Part shown: one piece after another, positions 9,629-16,584 of the stretch
How positions within the stretch are numbered: the stretch's first letter is position 1
How the letters are laid out: every line of letters begins with the position of its first letter
Origin: CAZPZZ01 sp964591245
GTDB taxonomy: Bacteria; Acidobacteriota; Vicinamibacteria; Vicinamibacterales; UBA8438
DNA length: 24,008 bases
Reading direction: 5' to 3'
NCBI GenBank assembly: GCA_964591245.1
Contig: CAZPZZ010000056.1
Location: forward strand, 1-24,008
The notes under the pieces: model-generated
What the model saw: the letters and a program-made list of their open reading frames with translations, nothing else
Told to the model about the DNA's origin: nothing
Databases searched by the model: none
Program-made: the position numbers and the translations under genes

Positions 9629-9656
9629 TTTGACATATTATGTTTATATCGTCAAA
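9629..9656. promoter_or_regulatory. AT-rich inverted repeat overlapping a TTGACA element: candidate TetR operator
   Basis: TTTGAC at 9629-9634 and GTCAAA at 9651-9656 are perfectly inverted around an AT-rich centre; with a one-base shift the arms extend as TTTGAC-ATAT versus TTTGACGATAT. The left arm contains TTGACA, a consensus -35 hexamer for rightward transcription. A matching -10 box is not clear; 17 bp on lies only CAAACT. The repeat ends 9 bases before the proposed GTG start of the TetR gene. TetR-family proteins commonly bind such palindromes between divergent genes and repress their own promoter, so this is the best operator candidate in the window. Confidence 0.5.
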
Positions 9657-9665
9657 CTTGTCCTC

Positions 9666-10256
9666 GTGACGCAAGCGGCACATTCGAAACGTGAAGCGAT
9701 TCTTTCAAGTGCATTCACACAGTTCAACCGCTACGGTTTTCGAAAAACGTCAATGGCGGACATCGCCCAAGAAGCACGAATCTCTCGAGCATCCTTGTAT
9801 TCGTACTTCGAGAATAAAAACGAAATATTTCGGTCTCTCTCGATATCCATTCATCAACAATCACTCGAAGATGCAAGCGTTCTTCTGGAACACGCGTCGA
9901 GTCAAACTGCCCTCGCCTCACGCATGGAAGCCGCTCTCCTCGCACGATTCGGCCCACTCGTGGAAATCATCACGGAATCTGCGCATGGGTGCGAAATCTA
10001 CGACGAGAACAATCGGCTCTGCAAAGACATTGTGGTTGATTCAGCCACGCAATTTCACAAGGTGCTGACGACAGCAATCAGGGCTGGCGTCCGTATGGGA
10101 GAAGTAAATCTCAAACCCATCGGACTGTCGGCCGAAGCCGCAGCCGAATTGATTCAACTCAGTACAGCCGGTCTGAAAGAACGGGCCTCCGACCTTGCCA
10201 CCTTCAAGAAACGGCTACGCCACTTCATCCAGGTTTTTTTCGCGGGGCTCCGCTGA
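9666..10256 (+). CDS. TetR/AcrR-family transcriptional regulator
   Basis: A 196-residue regulator with the standard TetR DNA-binding domain: helices from about residue 8, then FNRYGFRKTSMADIAQEA and the recognition helix ISRASLYSYFENKNEIF (about 39-53). The C-terminal ligand or dimer domain is not assignable to a known ligand. The open frame extends far upstream to 9306, but that part mirrors the esterase coding region. The GTG at 9666 sits at the usual TetR distance from the first helix and is chosen. It has no Shine-Dalgarno and lies close to a TTGACA element, so the mRNA may be nearly leaderless. The first half is clearly AT-richer than its neighbours (hand count 46% GC over 9721-9900). 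It probably regulates itself, the two downstream enzymes and perhaps the divergent esterase. Confidence 0.9.
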   Translation: MTQAAHSKREAILSSAFTQFNRYGFRKTSMADIAQEARISRASLYSYFENKNEIFRSLSISIHQQSLEDASVLLEHASSQTALASRMEAALLARFGPLVEIITESAHGCEIYDENNRLCKDIVVDSATQFHKVLTTAIRAGVRMGEVNLKPIGLSAEAAAELIQLSTAGLKERASDLATFKKRLRHFIQVFFAGLR

Positions 10257-10297
10257 CCGTGTGACCTGCCTGCAACCTCACTACAGTCGATCCGAGC

Positions 10298-11092
10298 ATG
10301 AAAGCATACACAGGAAAAACCGCGCTTATCACCGGGGCGTCTTCCGGTATTGGATTAGCACTGGCCCATGCGCTCGCTCGCAGAGGCACGCACGTACTCC
10401 TGACCGCTCGCTCCACCGAGACACTCAAGGAGGTCGCGGTCGGCATCCAGAAAACCGGCGTCGACGCCCATGTGTTTCCCGAGGACCTGAGTCGCCGGGG
10501 TGCCGCGCAACGCCTGCATGATGCCGTAACACGCGAGGGACTCACGGTGGATCTCCTGATCAACAACGCCGGGTACGGACGATGGGGCGCCTTCGATGAG
10601 TTCGCCCGTGACGATTACGGCGCCATGATCCAGTTAAACATCACCGCTCTAACAGAGCTCTGCCACCTATTCATTCCTGACATGGTCACCCGGGGCGGCG
10701 GGGGCGTGATCAACGTGGGATCCATCGCGTCGTTCCTCCCGGTGCCGTACGCATCGGTCTATGCGTCCTCGAAAGCCTATGTCTTGCTCCTGTCTGATGC
10801 CTTGCGATTTGAATACGCTGAACAGGGCGTGCGAATCATGACTCTCTGCCCCGGCTGGACGAATACGAACTTCCGCACGATTGCTGCGGCCACTGTCGGC
10901 GCTGACCTGGGCGACGTCGGTGATTCTCCGGAACAGGTGGCCGAGCAGGGCCTGGATGCGTACTTACGAGACAAGGCGTATGTCATCACCGGGGAAGGCA
11001 ACAAAAAATATGCGTTGTTGCCACGCTTCCTCTCACGCCAACGACTATTGAACCTGGCAGGCCGGAGCTTTCGCCGGCGACTCGGCAGGTAA
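10298..11092 (+). CDS. SDR-family NAD(P)-dependent oxidoreductase
   Basis: A 264-residue classical short-chain dehydrogenase/reductase. The cofactor loop TGASSGIG is at 12-19, NNAG at 89-92, and the catalytic residues are Ser142 (VGSIAS), Tyr155 and Lys159 (YASSK). CPGWTNT near 184-190 is the usual PG motif after strand six. The C-terminal tail LLPRFLSRQRLLNLAGRSFRRRLGR is long and basic, a trait of the broad COG0300-type group, whose members have varied substrates. It follows the TetR gene by 41 bp and precedes the sugar dehydrogenase by 67 bp, suggesting co-transcription. The substrate cannot be predicted. No strong Shine-Dalgarno is seen before the ATG. Confidence 0.92.
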   Translation: MKAYTGKTALITGASSGIGLALAHALARRGTHVLLTARSTETLKEVAVGIQKTGVDAHVFPEDLSRRGAAQRLHDAVTREGLTVDLLINNAGYGRWGAFDEFARDDYGAMIQLNITALTELCHLFIPDMVTRGGGGVINVGSIASFLPVPYASVYASSKAYVLLLSDALRFEYAEQGVRIMTLCPGWTNTNFRTIAAATVGADLGDVGDSPEQVAEQGLDAYLRDKAYVITGEGNKKYALLPRFLSRQRLLNLAGRSFRRRLGR

Positions 11093-11159
11093 GACACCCA
11101 ATGTGGCCTCGTCCGACTGACCGTTGTCGACTGGCCACACCGACCGGACACGAATAGAG

Positions 11160-12668
11160 ATGAAACGACTAGCAATCGCGGCGGCGGCGATAGTCGCACT
11201 GCTCGTAGTAACCGTGGGAGCGTTCTGGGCATCGATTCCCCTCAACGTGCCGTGGCGCAGCATACTGCAGCAGCTCCACGCGCTGCCGGCCTGGCTCGAT
11301 GCACCAACGGTTTCGCCGGAAGAAGCCAGCCGGCTGGTCGTCCCCGAGGGGTATGCCGTGTCGTTATTCGCGGTCGACGTCGCCGAAGCACGGGCCATGC
11401 GGGTAACCGGTAGGGGAGATGTCCTTGTCGTCTCAACACGTGAGGGCCAGGTACTTCTGCTTGAAGCCGATCGGGACGGTGATGGTCGCGCAGACGGGCA
11501 ACGAGTGTTGGTCGACGGGCTCAACGGGCCCAACGGGCTCGACCTAGCGGACGGATGGCTCTACGTGGGGGAGGAAGACAGCATCGGACGTATCGCTTTC
11601 GACGACGCGACGGGCACCACTACCGGGAGCTATCGGCAAATCGTCACAGGACTTCCGTCTGGGGGCAATCACTGGAAGAAGACGGTGCGTCTCGGACCAG
11701 ACGGCCTGTTGTATGTCGCAGTCGGTTCGAGCTGCAACGTCTGCATCGAAGAGAACCCGCGCCGGGCCGCGCTGCTACGTTTCACCGCCGACGGCACATT
11801 CGTCGACACCTACGCCACGGGACTACGCAACAGTGGCGGATTCGACTGGTCTCCAGTCTCCGGAGCCCTGTACGCCACCGACAACGGGCGCGATCTGCTG
11901 GGCGAGGACTTTCCGCCCTGCGAACTCAATGAAATCGTGGAGGGCGGATTCTACGGCTGGCCATTTCTCAACGGCTCGAACGTGCCAGACCCGGATCTCG
12001 GCGCCGAACGCCCGGCGCAGGCCGAGGCGGCCGCACCGGTACACGAATTCAACGCACACAATGCACCGCTCGGGATCCAGTTCCTCCGCCATCCCAGCCA
12101 TCCGGCCGACTTCCGTCACGCGGCGGTCGTGGCACTCCACGGTTCCTGGAATCGGTCCTCCAAGGATGGATACAAGGTCGTGTCGTTGCACTTCGGGCCA
12201 GACGGCGCCATCGAAGAACGTGATTTTCTGACGGGGTTCCTCCAGGATGACACGGCGATCGGCCGCCCTGCCGATGTCACCGAAGGGCCAGACGGTAGCA
12301 TCTTCGTGTCGGACGACCTCCGGGGAGCGATCTACCGGATCTCTCCTGGCGGTTCAGGGAATGCGACCATAACGGCACCGCGGAGCAGTAACCGCGCCAG
12401 ATACGACGCGAGCGCGGTCAGCAGAAACGCACGACAACAAGCCCTCGCTACGGGTCCGACCACGATGGACGCGGAGGGCTGCCTGGCCTGTCATGTCTCG
12501 ACCCCCGGAGACGAACCCGGCGGCGTCGTCCTCACCGACCTCGCCGCAGACTACACCCTTGACGAGCTCGTCGACTATCTGGCCCGACCCGATCCGCCGA
12601 TGCCAGCCTACGAGGCAGACACCACCGCCCGCCGTCAGCTCGCCATCTACCTGCTGGACACCTACTAG
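11160..12668 (+). CDS. PQQ-dependent sugar (sorbosone-type) dehydrogenase fused to a C-terminal cytochrome c domain
   Basis: A 502-residue exported quinoprotein-type dehydrogenase. Residues 1-25 form a signal peptide or membrane anchor. A six-bladed propeller of the glucose/sorbosone dehydrogenase family follows, with SGGNHWKK near 167-174 (His170 is the likely catalytic histidine), VGSSCNVC near 188-195, and HGSWNRSSKDGYKVVSLHFGP at about 327-347, a signature of the sorbosone dehydrogenase group. Repeated DGDGR and GPDG turns suit calcium and PQQ binding. The C-terminal 70 residues hold a haem c site CLACH at 441-445 and a likely axial Met481 in PPMPAY. The enzyme should oxidise a sugar or aldehyde and pass electrons through its own haem to the respiratory chain. 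An in-frame TTG at 11124 is an alternative start, but the ATG gives a cleaner signal sequence. Confidence 0.92.
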   Translation: MKRLAIAAAAIVALLVVTVGAFWASIPLNVPWRSILQQLHALPAWLDAPTVSPEEASRLVVPEGYAVSLFAVDVAEARAMRVTGRGDVLVVSTREGQVLLLEADRDGDGRADGQRVLVDGLNGPNGLDLADGWLYVGEEDSIGRIAFDDATGTTTGSYRQIVTGLPSGGNHWKKTVRLGPDGLLYVAVGSSCNVCIEENPRRAALLRFTADGTFVDTYATGLRNSGGFDWSPVSGALYATDNGRDLLGEDFPPCELNEIVEGGFYGWPFLNGSNVPDPDLGAERPAQAEAAAPVHEFNAHNAPLGIQFLRHPSHPADFRHAAVVALHGSWNRSSKDGYKVVSLHFGPDGAIEERDFLTGFLQDDTAIGRPADVTEGPDGSIFVSDDLRGAIYRISPGGSGNATITAPRSSNRARYDASAVSRNARQQALATGPTTMDAEGCLACHVSTPGDEPGGVVLTDLAADYTLDELVDYLARPDPPMPAYEADTTARRQLAIYLLDTY

Positions 12669-12770
12669 GCCACTCTGCACGCACGCCCGGATTGACCCCC
12701 ACGGCCTGGGTGTCCTCATACTGGGTACGAATGATGACCTGGCCTATTTTCCAGACCAGCCCAGACGGAC
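12669..12770. other. Short intergenic gap between converging genes
   Basis: The 102 bases between the sugar dehydrogenase and the converging orphan gene hold no convincing terminator. On the plus strand, the end of the gap can be read as a peptide DDLAYFPDQPRRT followed by TAG at 12772. It resembles a motif in the neighbouring minus-strand gene. No start codon or ribosome site supports a gene here. Confidence 0.4.
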
Positions 12771-13358
12771 CTAGTTGGCCGGCTGATAACCCAGATCTGG
12801 TCTCGCCAGATAGTCTTCAATTTGCAGTTCGCGCATGAGACGGTTGTTACGATTCACGAGCTCCCGCAGCTCGTCTCCCAGCATCGCCCGATTTCTGGTG
12901 CTCCCCTCAGCGAAATCCTGGGGATCGCGCGCCAGCCTCACAATCGAGATCATCGGGCTCTCCGAACCGAGAACCAGCTCGCGAACGATCCGCCGTTCAC
13001 CGCTCTTGTGCCGTTCATACAGCTGCTTGATCTCAAGAAGTATTGCCTCGACAGCCGGCTGCGAACCGAATTTCGGAGAGAGCAGCACCTCACGCACGAA
13101 TCCCACCTCGGCGTTGGTGATACGCGGTTGGTCGGGGCTGTAGCTCAGGTCTGGACGACCCCGCCAGATGGCACGGTCGATCGATTCAAGAATCCCCGCA
13201 GCCGCTCCCGGCGTAGCGGTCGTCGGCATCGCGGCAATCTGTGCTCGCCATTCGGCGACCGACGAAAATTCGGCGCCAAGCAATGTGACGTACCGATAAC
13301 GTCCATTACGCGGGCTCCGCGCCGCCCGGCGCTCGAATGCAACGTTACCAGCAACCAT
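12771..13358 (-). CDS. Hypothetical protein, 195 residues, family not recognised
   Basis: I do not recognise this protein. The 195 residues have no signal peptide or membrane segment. The N-terminal 25 residues are basic (VAFERRAARSPRNGRYRY). The C-terminal two thirds are charged and probably helical, for example FVREVLLSPKFGSQPAVEAI and EILLEIKQLYERHKSGERR-like stretches. A motif RPDL(S/G)Y(S/Q)P occurs twice, near residue 68 and at the C-terminus, bracketing this region. The ATG at 13358 is the only usable start, although the frame stays open without ATG, GTG or TTG back into the upstream gene, and no Shine-Dalgarno is visible. It is the last gene of the five-gene minus-strand cluster, 97 bp after the preceding one. 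The amino-acid composition looks natural, so the gene is probably real, but its function is unknown. Confidence 0.65.
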   Translation of the reverse strand: MVAGNVAFERRAARSPRNGRYRYVTLLGAEFSSVAEWRAQIAAMPTTATPGAAAGILESIDRAIWRGRPDLSYSPDQPRITNAEVGFVREVLLSPKFGSQPAVEAILLEIKQLYERHKSGERRIVRELVLGSESPMISIVRLARDPQDFAEGSTRNRAMLGDELRELVNRNNRLMRELQIEDYLARPDLGYQPAN

Positions 13359-13455
13359 GCGTGCAACACGGGCCTTCGCGAGCGTCTCGTACTTCGCAGC
13401 CGCACGACACGTTTCAGCCCAGTCACACCACTCGACACGAGTGGACCTCTCGCTG

Positions 13456-14217
13456 TTAGTTGTTCCCGCCGTGCGTCCGGTAGGTTCTCCACAAATCTCG
13501 TGGGGTACAGCTCATAACGGTCGGCAACCCGGCCAACGCATTGAAGTCAGTTCGCGACAGATCCAATCTGTCTCCCATCGCCTCGACGCTCGATGCAACC
13601 GCGGCAACCTGAACCCGCCTATTCTGTTGGCGAAAGCTCGGGTCGAGACCCAGCTGTGTCGTCCACAGCTGGAGGAGCGCATGCTGATCGCGGGCCGCGA
13701 AATTGTCTGCGATACCCGCAAGCACGTCGCGTGCGTCGTCCACCGTCCTCCCCTCTTCGAGATCGCAGAAACGAATCGTCATCAGCGTCTCGTCCGGCAC
13801 CCCCTCGAACGCATCGTCCCGAAACATCGTGACCTGCCTGACCGTGCCACCTGACGGATCGCAGGTCATGACGTCACTCGGACGCAGTCCAGGCAGCGAC
13901 CGATCCCACCCGGTCCGCCGGCCTTCCATCCTGGTAAGAAATTCAGCATAGCTCGGATAGAACTGCACGAGCAGCAGGTCAGCATTGTCTGTAAAGGCGG
14001 AGCTGACCACCACAGGCTCACGGATGAACACGCCAGTGGCAGAACTCTCATCCCGGGGAAGCCCACGGGACATCCGGACCGCATCTTGAATCGTGTACCC
14101 ATCCTTCAACGAACAGCTACGGACCCTCGCGACCGCATCCGTCGGTTGGCTGTACGCGATCGACGACGCAAGAACCGCAGTTGCCACGGCGAGCGAAACG
14201 ATGACCATTCTGCGCAT
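13456..14217 (-). CDS. Exported protein with two tandem copies of a ~115-residue module, function unknown
   Basis: A 253-residue protein with a Sec signal peptide (cleavage likely after AYS at about 23). It consists of two similar modules. The first opens with SCSLKDGYTIQDA (34-46) and ends near DVMTC (115-119). The second opens with FCDLEEGRTVDDA (150-162) and ends near TVMSC (233-237). Each therefore starts and ends with a cysteine about 83 residues apart, suggesting one disulfide per module in the periplasm. The CxLxxGxTxxDA opening resembles exported proteins of unknown function seen in environmental proteobacteria, possibly with an alpha/beta-barrel fold. No catalytic motif is visible. 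It lies 60 bp after the 331-residue protein gene in the same orientation, consistent with one operon. Confidence 0.8.
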   Translation of the reverse strand: MRRMVIVSLAVATAVLASSIAYSQPTDAVARVRSCSLKDGYTIQDAVRMSRGLPRDESSATGVFIREPVVVSSAFTDNADLLLVQFYPSYAEFLTRMEGRRTGWDRSLPGLRPSDVMTCDPSGGTVRQVTMFRDDAFEGVPDETLMTIRFCDLEEGRTVDDARDVLAGIADNFAARDQHALLQLWTTQLGLDPSFRQQNRRVQVAAVASSVEAMGDRLDLSRTDFNALAGLPTVMSCTPRDLWRTYRTHGGNN

Positions 14218-14277
14218 GATGCTGCCACCTCTCCTATCGAGATTGTAGATATTGGTGTGTGTTGCGCCCTCGCCATG

Positions 14278-15273
14278 CTAGGGACGCAGCTCACGACCTT
14301 GCTGTTCGAAGACCCGTGCGCCGGCGAGAATGCCAAACATGCCGTAGTTTCCCTCGTGGCAGGCGTACTCGAAGATCGGGCCATCAGTACGCCGCAACGG
14401 CATCATCACCGTGTAGGGTGCGGTGTAGACGGACGGGTCCGTGACGGTGTACTCGTACGCGACCGTGTCAGAGTCCAGTCGGGTCAAACGTTCGATCAGG
14501 TGCAGGTTCGGACCGGTCAACGCGCTGTCGCTGCGAAACTGCGTTGTCTCGATGACCAGTGTCTCGCCCTCCCAGTGACCTCGTGACACACCCTTGAGCT
14601 GCGGAAATGTGGGCCTTTCCGTGTCCACGAGCGGGATGATGCGCGCCTGGGATGCCATCTCGTTCTGGATGACCACGTGCTCGCGCGTTTGAAAGATCAT
14701 GACATTGTTGTTGTATGCGCCGGATCGCATCGGTGGCCCCGCGACGGAGGTTCCGAGGCAACGGTCCGTCATGGTCCGGTTCTCATACGAATCGTAGCGA
14801 TGTTCTTCCCGGTAGGCCCGCGCGGCCGCCGCCGCGACGCGGGCGGCGTCTGTCCGCGGTGGGCGCCGTCCATCGGGCGGATCCACGATCAGGGCGGTTC
14901 GTTTGTCGGACGTCAGTTCGATACCTCTCTCATACCAGAACTCGTTGTACGAGAGGACGCCACCATCGGCCCGTGATTGGTATCCGGCGTTCGGGGCCCC
15001 CGTTTCGGGATCGAAAAGATCACGATTCTGGCGAGTCCGTTCTGACGCCTCGAACGCAGCGGCCTCCTCCGCCGTCAACGTGCCTTGTCCGTCAAATCGC
15101 GCCGGACGTTCGAGTGGTGTCAGCGTCCGGAAGGTGAAAATCCCGGAGATATCGGGATGGCCATCGGGCGTTCGCATCGGCAGCTCCCCGGCGCCCTGCG
15201 CCATCGCCAGCTGGGCAACACTTGCGAACGCACCGACCAGAAGAACCAAGGCCATGAAGTCTCTCTTAGACAT
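14278..15273 (-). CDS. Exported 331-residue protein of unknown function
   Basis: The N-terminus is a Sec signal peptide ending near AMA-QG (residues 24-27). The mature part begins with PDGHPDISGIFTF, an opening shared by a large family of exported proteins common in Acidobacteria and environmental proteobacteria whose function is unknown. Other family-like segments are GVSRGHWEGETLVIETTQF, LIERLTRLDSDTVAYEYTVTDP and EYACHEGNYGMFGILAGAR. The strand-rich, lipocalin-like pattern suggests a beta-barrel that could bind a small hydrophobic ligand, but that is inference. A GAGGAG ribosome site lies just before the ATG. The gene starts 30 bp after the phosphotriesterase-like gene, so the two are very probably co-transcribed. 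A role alongside the exported hydrolase is plausible. Confidence 0.85.
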   Translation of the reverse strand: MSKRDFMALVLLVGAFASVAQLAMAQGAGELPMRTPDGHPDISGIFTFRTLTPLERPARFDGQGTLTAEEAAAFEASERTRQNRDLFDPETGAPNAGYQSRADGGVLSYNEFWYERGIELTSDKRTALIVDPPDGRRPPRTDAARVAAAAARAYREEHRYDSYENRTMTDRCLGTSVAGPPMRSGAYNNNVMIFQTREHVVIQNEMASQARIIPLVDTERPTFPQLKGVSRGHWEGETLVIETTQFRSDSALTGPNLHLIERLTRLDSDTVAYEYTVTDPSVYTAPYTVMMPLRRTDGPIFEYACHEGNYGMFGILAGARVFEQQGRELRP

Positions 15274-15303
15274 CTACCGTCTCTCCTCTTTCCCAATCGC
15301 AGT

Positions 15304-16443
15304 CTAGCCCTGCGTAGCCGGTCTCGGTATTCTGGGCACAACCGCAAGAAACCGTCGTGAGTTATTTACCAGGATCCCCCGGATCGTACTTTCCGGGACA
15401 CCGGCCTCACGCAACTTGGGCGCAAACACGGTGAGGGCTCTCGAGATGCCTGGACCACCATTTTGCTGCCAGTTCGGCCACGCATTGACGCCGAAGTCGG
15501 CTGAAATCAACAGTTGGTCCCTATAGCCGGCATCGAGCAGCTTGAGAATCATCGGCACATTTCGCTCATCACTGCGGCCGCCCTGGCGATCGAAACCCAC
15601 GAACGCTCCCCGTTTACAGATCGCTGTATGGACCTCGACATCCGGATCTACGAGGCTTCCCAGATGACCGATAGCCACCCGCTCGGGTGGCACCCCCATC
15701 GACTCCAAAATGTCGAGCTGTTCTTCAGCACACTTTCCGTTTTCGGTATGCGTGAAAATGGGAAGACCCGTTTCCACGTGCGCGGTCCCGACAGCCCTGA
15801 ACACCTTTCGCTCATTCGGCGTAATTTCGTCCGAAGTACCCATTTCCCCAAATGCCCCGAGGGGATTAGTCGTTGCATCCTGAATGAGTTCCTCCGCGAT
15901 CTGCGCCTCGGTCATCGTCGTGATTTCTGGCGGGTACATCTCGTCCACGTAGTATCCGCCACTGGCCACGACCGACATCCCCGATCGCCTCGACATCTGC
16001 GTCAGGAAGCCGATATCCCGCCCACCAGCTGGATGGGTGCCGTCGACGATACACACCACACCATCTCGTCTGGCCCGGTTCAGTTCCTCGACCATGAAGT
16101 CGAGATTCGCACAATCATCCCAGGCACTGGAACCGCAGCCCGTGATGGGGTCCCGCCGAGGTGGCGGAACCGGTCGGCCTGCTCGCGACGGCCGCGCAGC
16201 CATTCGGGCGTTCCAGTCTGGGCCATGGGTCAGATGTTCATGAAACAACGTCGTGCCGTGCACAAGCGCCGACGGCACAAGATCAGCCAGCACTGTCCTG
16301 ATGACGGCACCCTCCGGAAATGGAGGAGTCTGCGCACCTACGATGGCGGTGGGCGCACAGGTCGCCGCCGCGCTTACCCCCAGTAATCGCAGCGCCTCTC
16401 GGCGACTGACCAACGGGAGATTCGAGCTGGATCTATCGGACAT
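15304..16443 (-). CDS. Tat-exported phosphotriesterase-homology (amidohydrolase-fold) protein
   Basis: A 379-residue metal-dependent hydrolase related to E. coli Php and to phosphotriesterase-like lactonases. The twin-arginine motif SRREALRLLG (13-22) and a hydrophobic stretch up to VGAQ mark Tat export. The binuclear metal site is intact: HEH at 68-70, bridging Glu200 in GEMGTS (glutamate in place of the carboxylated lysine, as in Php), His232 in FTHTE, His260 in AIGHLG and Asp316 in ISADFG. About 25 extra residues (near 79-108, rich in Pro and Arg with two Cys) are inserted after the HEH motif compared with Php. The substrate could be a lactone, carboxylic ester or phosphoester; sequence alone does not decide. 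A GGAG site 6 bases before the ATG supports this start. Confidence 0.92.
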   Translation of the reverse strand: MSDRSSSNLPLVSRREALRLLGVSAAATCAPTAIVGAQTPPFPEGAVIRTVLADLVPSALVHGTTLFHEHLTHGPDWNARMAARPSRAGRPVPPPRRDPITGCGSSAWDDCANLDFMVEELNRARRDGVVCIVDGTHPAGGRDIGFLTQMSRRSGMSVVASGGYYVDEMYPPEITTMTEAQIAEELIQDATTNPLGAFGEMGTSDEITPNERKVFRAVGTAHVETGLPIFTHTENGKCAEEQLDILESMGVPPERVAIGHLGSLVDPDVEVHTAICKRGAFVGFDRQGGRSDERNVPMILKLLDAGYRDQLLISADFGVNAWPNWQQNGGPGISRALTVFAPKLREAGVPESTIRGILVNNSRRFLAVVPRIPRPATQG

Positions 16444-16475
16444 GACTATCTCCGAGAATGCGTGGTAACCCGCAA

Positions 16476-16500
16476 CGGTACGGCAACCAACGCGGTACCG
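16476..16500. repeat. CGGTAC/GTACCG inverted repeat upstream of the phosphotriesterase-like gene
   Basis: Six-base arms CGGTAC (16476-16481) and GTACCG (16495-16500) are separated by 13 bases. The repeat lies 33-57 bases before the start of the phosphotriesterase-like gene, in its leader or promoter. It could be an operator or a leader hairpin; no further evidence separates these. Confidence 0.35.
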
Positions 16501-16510
16501 GTGCAGGCGA

Positions 16511-16565
16511 GGTCACCAGGCGAACCGAAGCAGAGATGCATCACTTCCCCAGGACCCTGGTGACC
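16511..16565. repeat. Perfect 10-bp inverted repeat between the two Tat-exported hydrolase genes
   Basis: GGTCACCAGG (16511-16520) is inverted exactly as CCTGGTGACC (16556-16565) with 35 bases between. It lies just downstream of the dienelactone hydrolase-like stop and upstream of the phosphotriesterase-like gene, both minus strand. It may serve as a weak terminator or attenuator, or as an mRNA-stabilising hairpin dividing the cluster into two units. No T-run follows, which counts against a classical intrinsic terminator. Confidence 0.5.
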
Positions 16566-16584
16566 CCGTCAGCAGACACTGGCC

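Noticed and set aside
9306..9665. N-terminal extension of the TetR frame to 316 residues
   Set aside because: It runs opposite to the esterase start and across the intergenic repeats; the sequence is unlike any TetR N-terminus.
12822..13517. Plus-strand frame of 231 residues opposite the orphan genes
   Set aside because: Composition is that of an antisense shadow and it covers the end of one minus-strand gene and all of another; no ribosome site or recognisable motif.
16022..16029. E. coli Chi sequence GCTGGTGG on the minus strand
   Set aside because: One 8-base match in 24 kb is about what chance predicts, and the Chi sequence of this organism is unknown.
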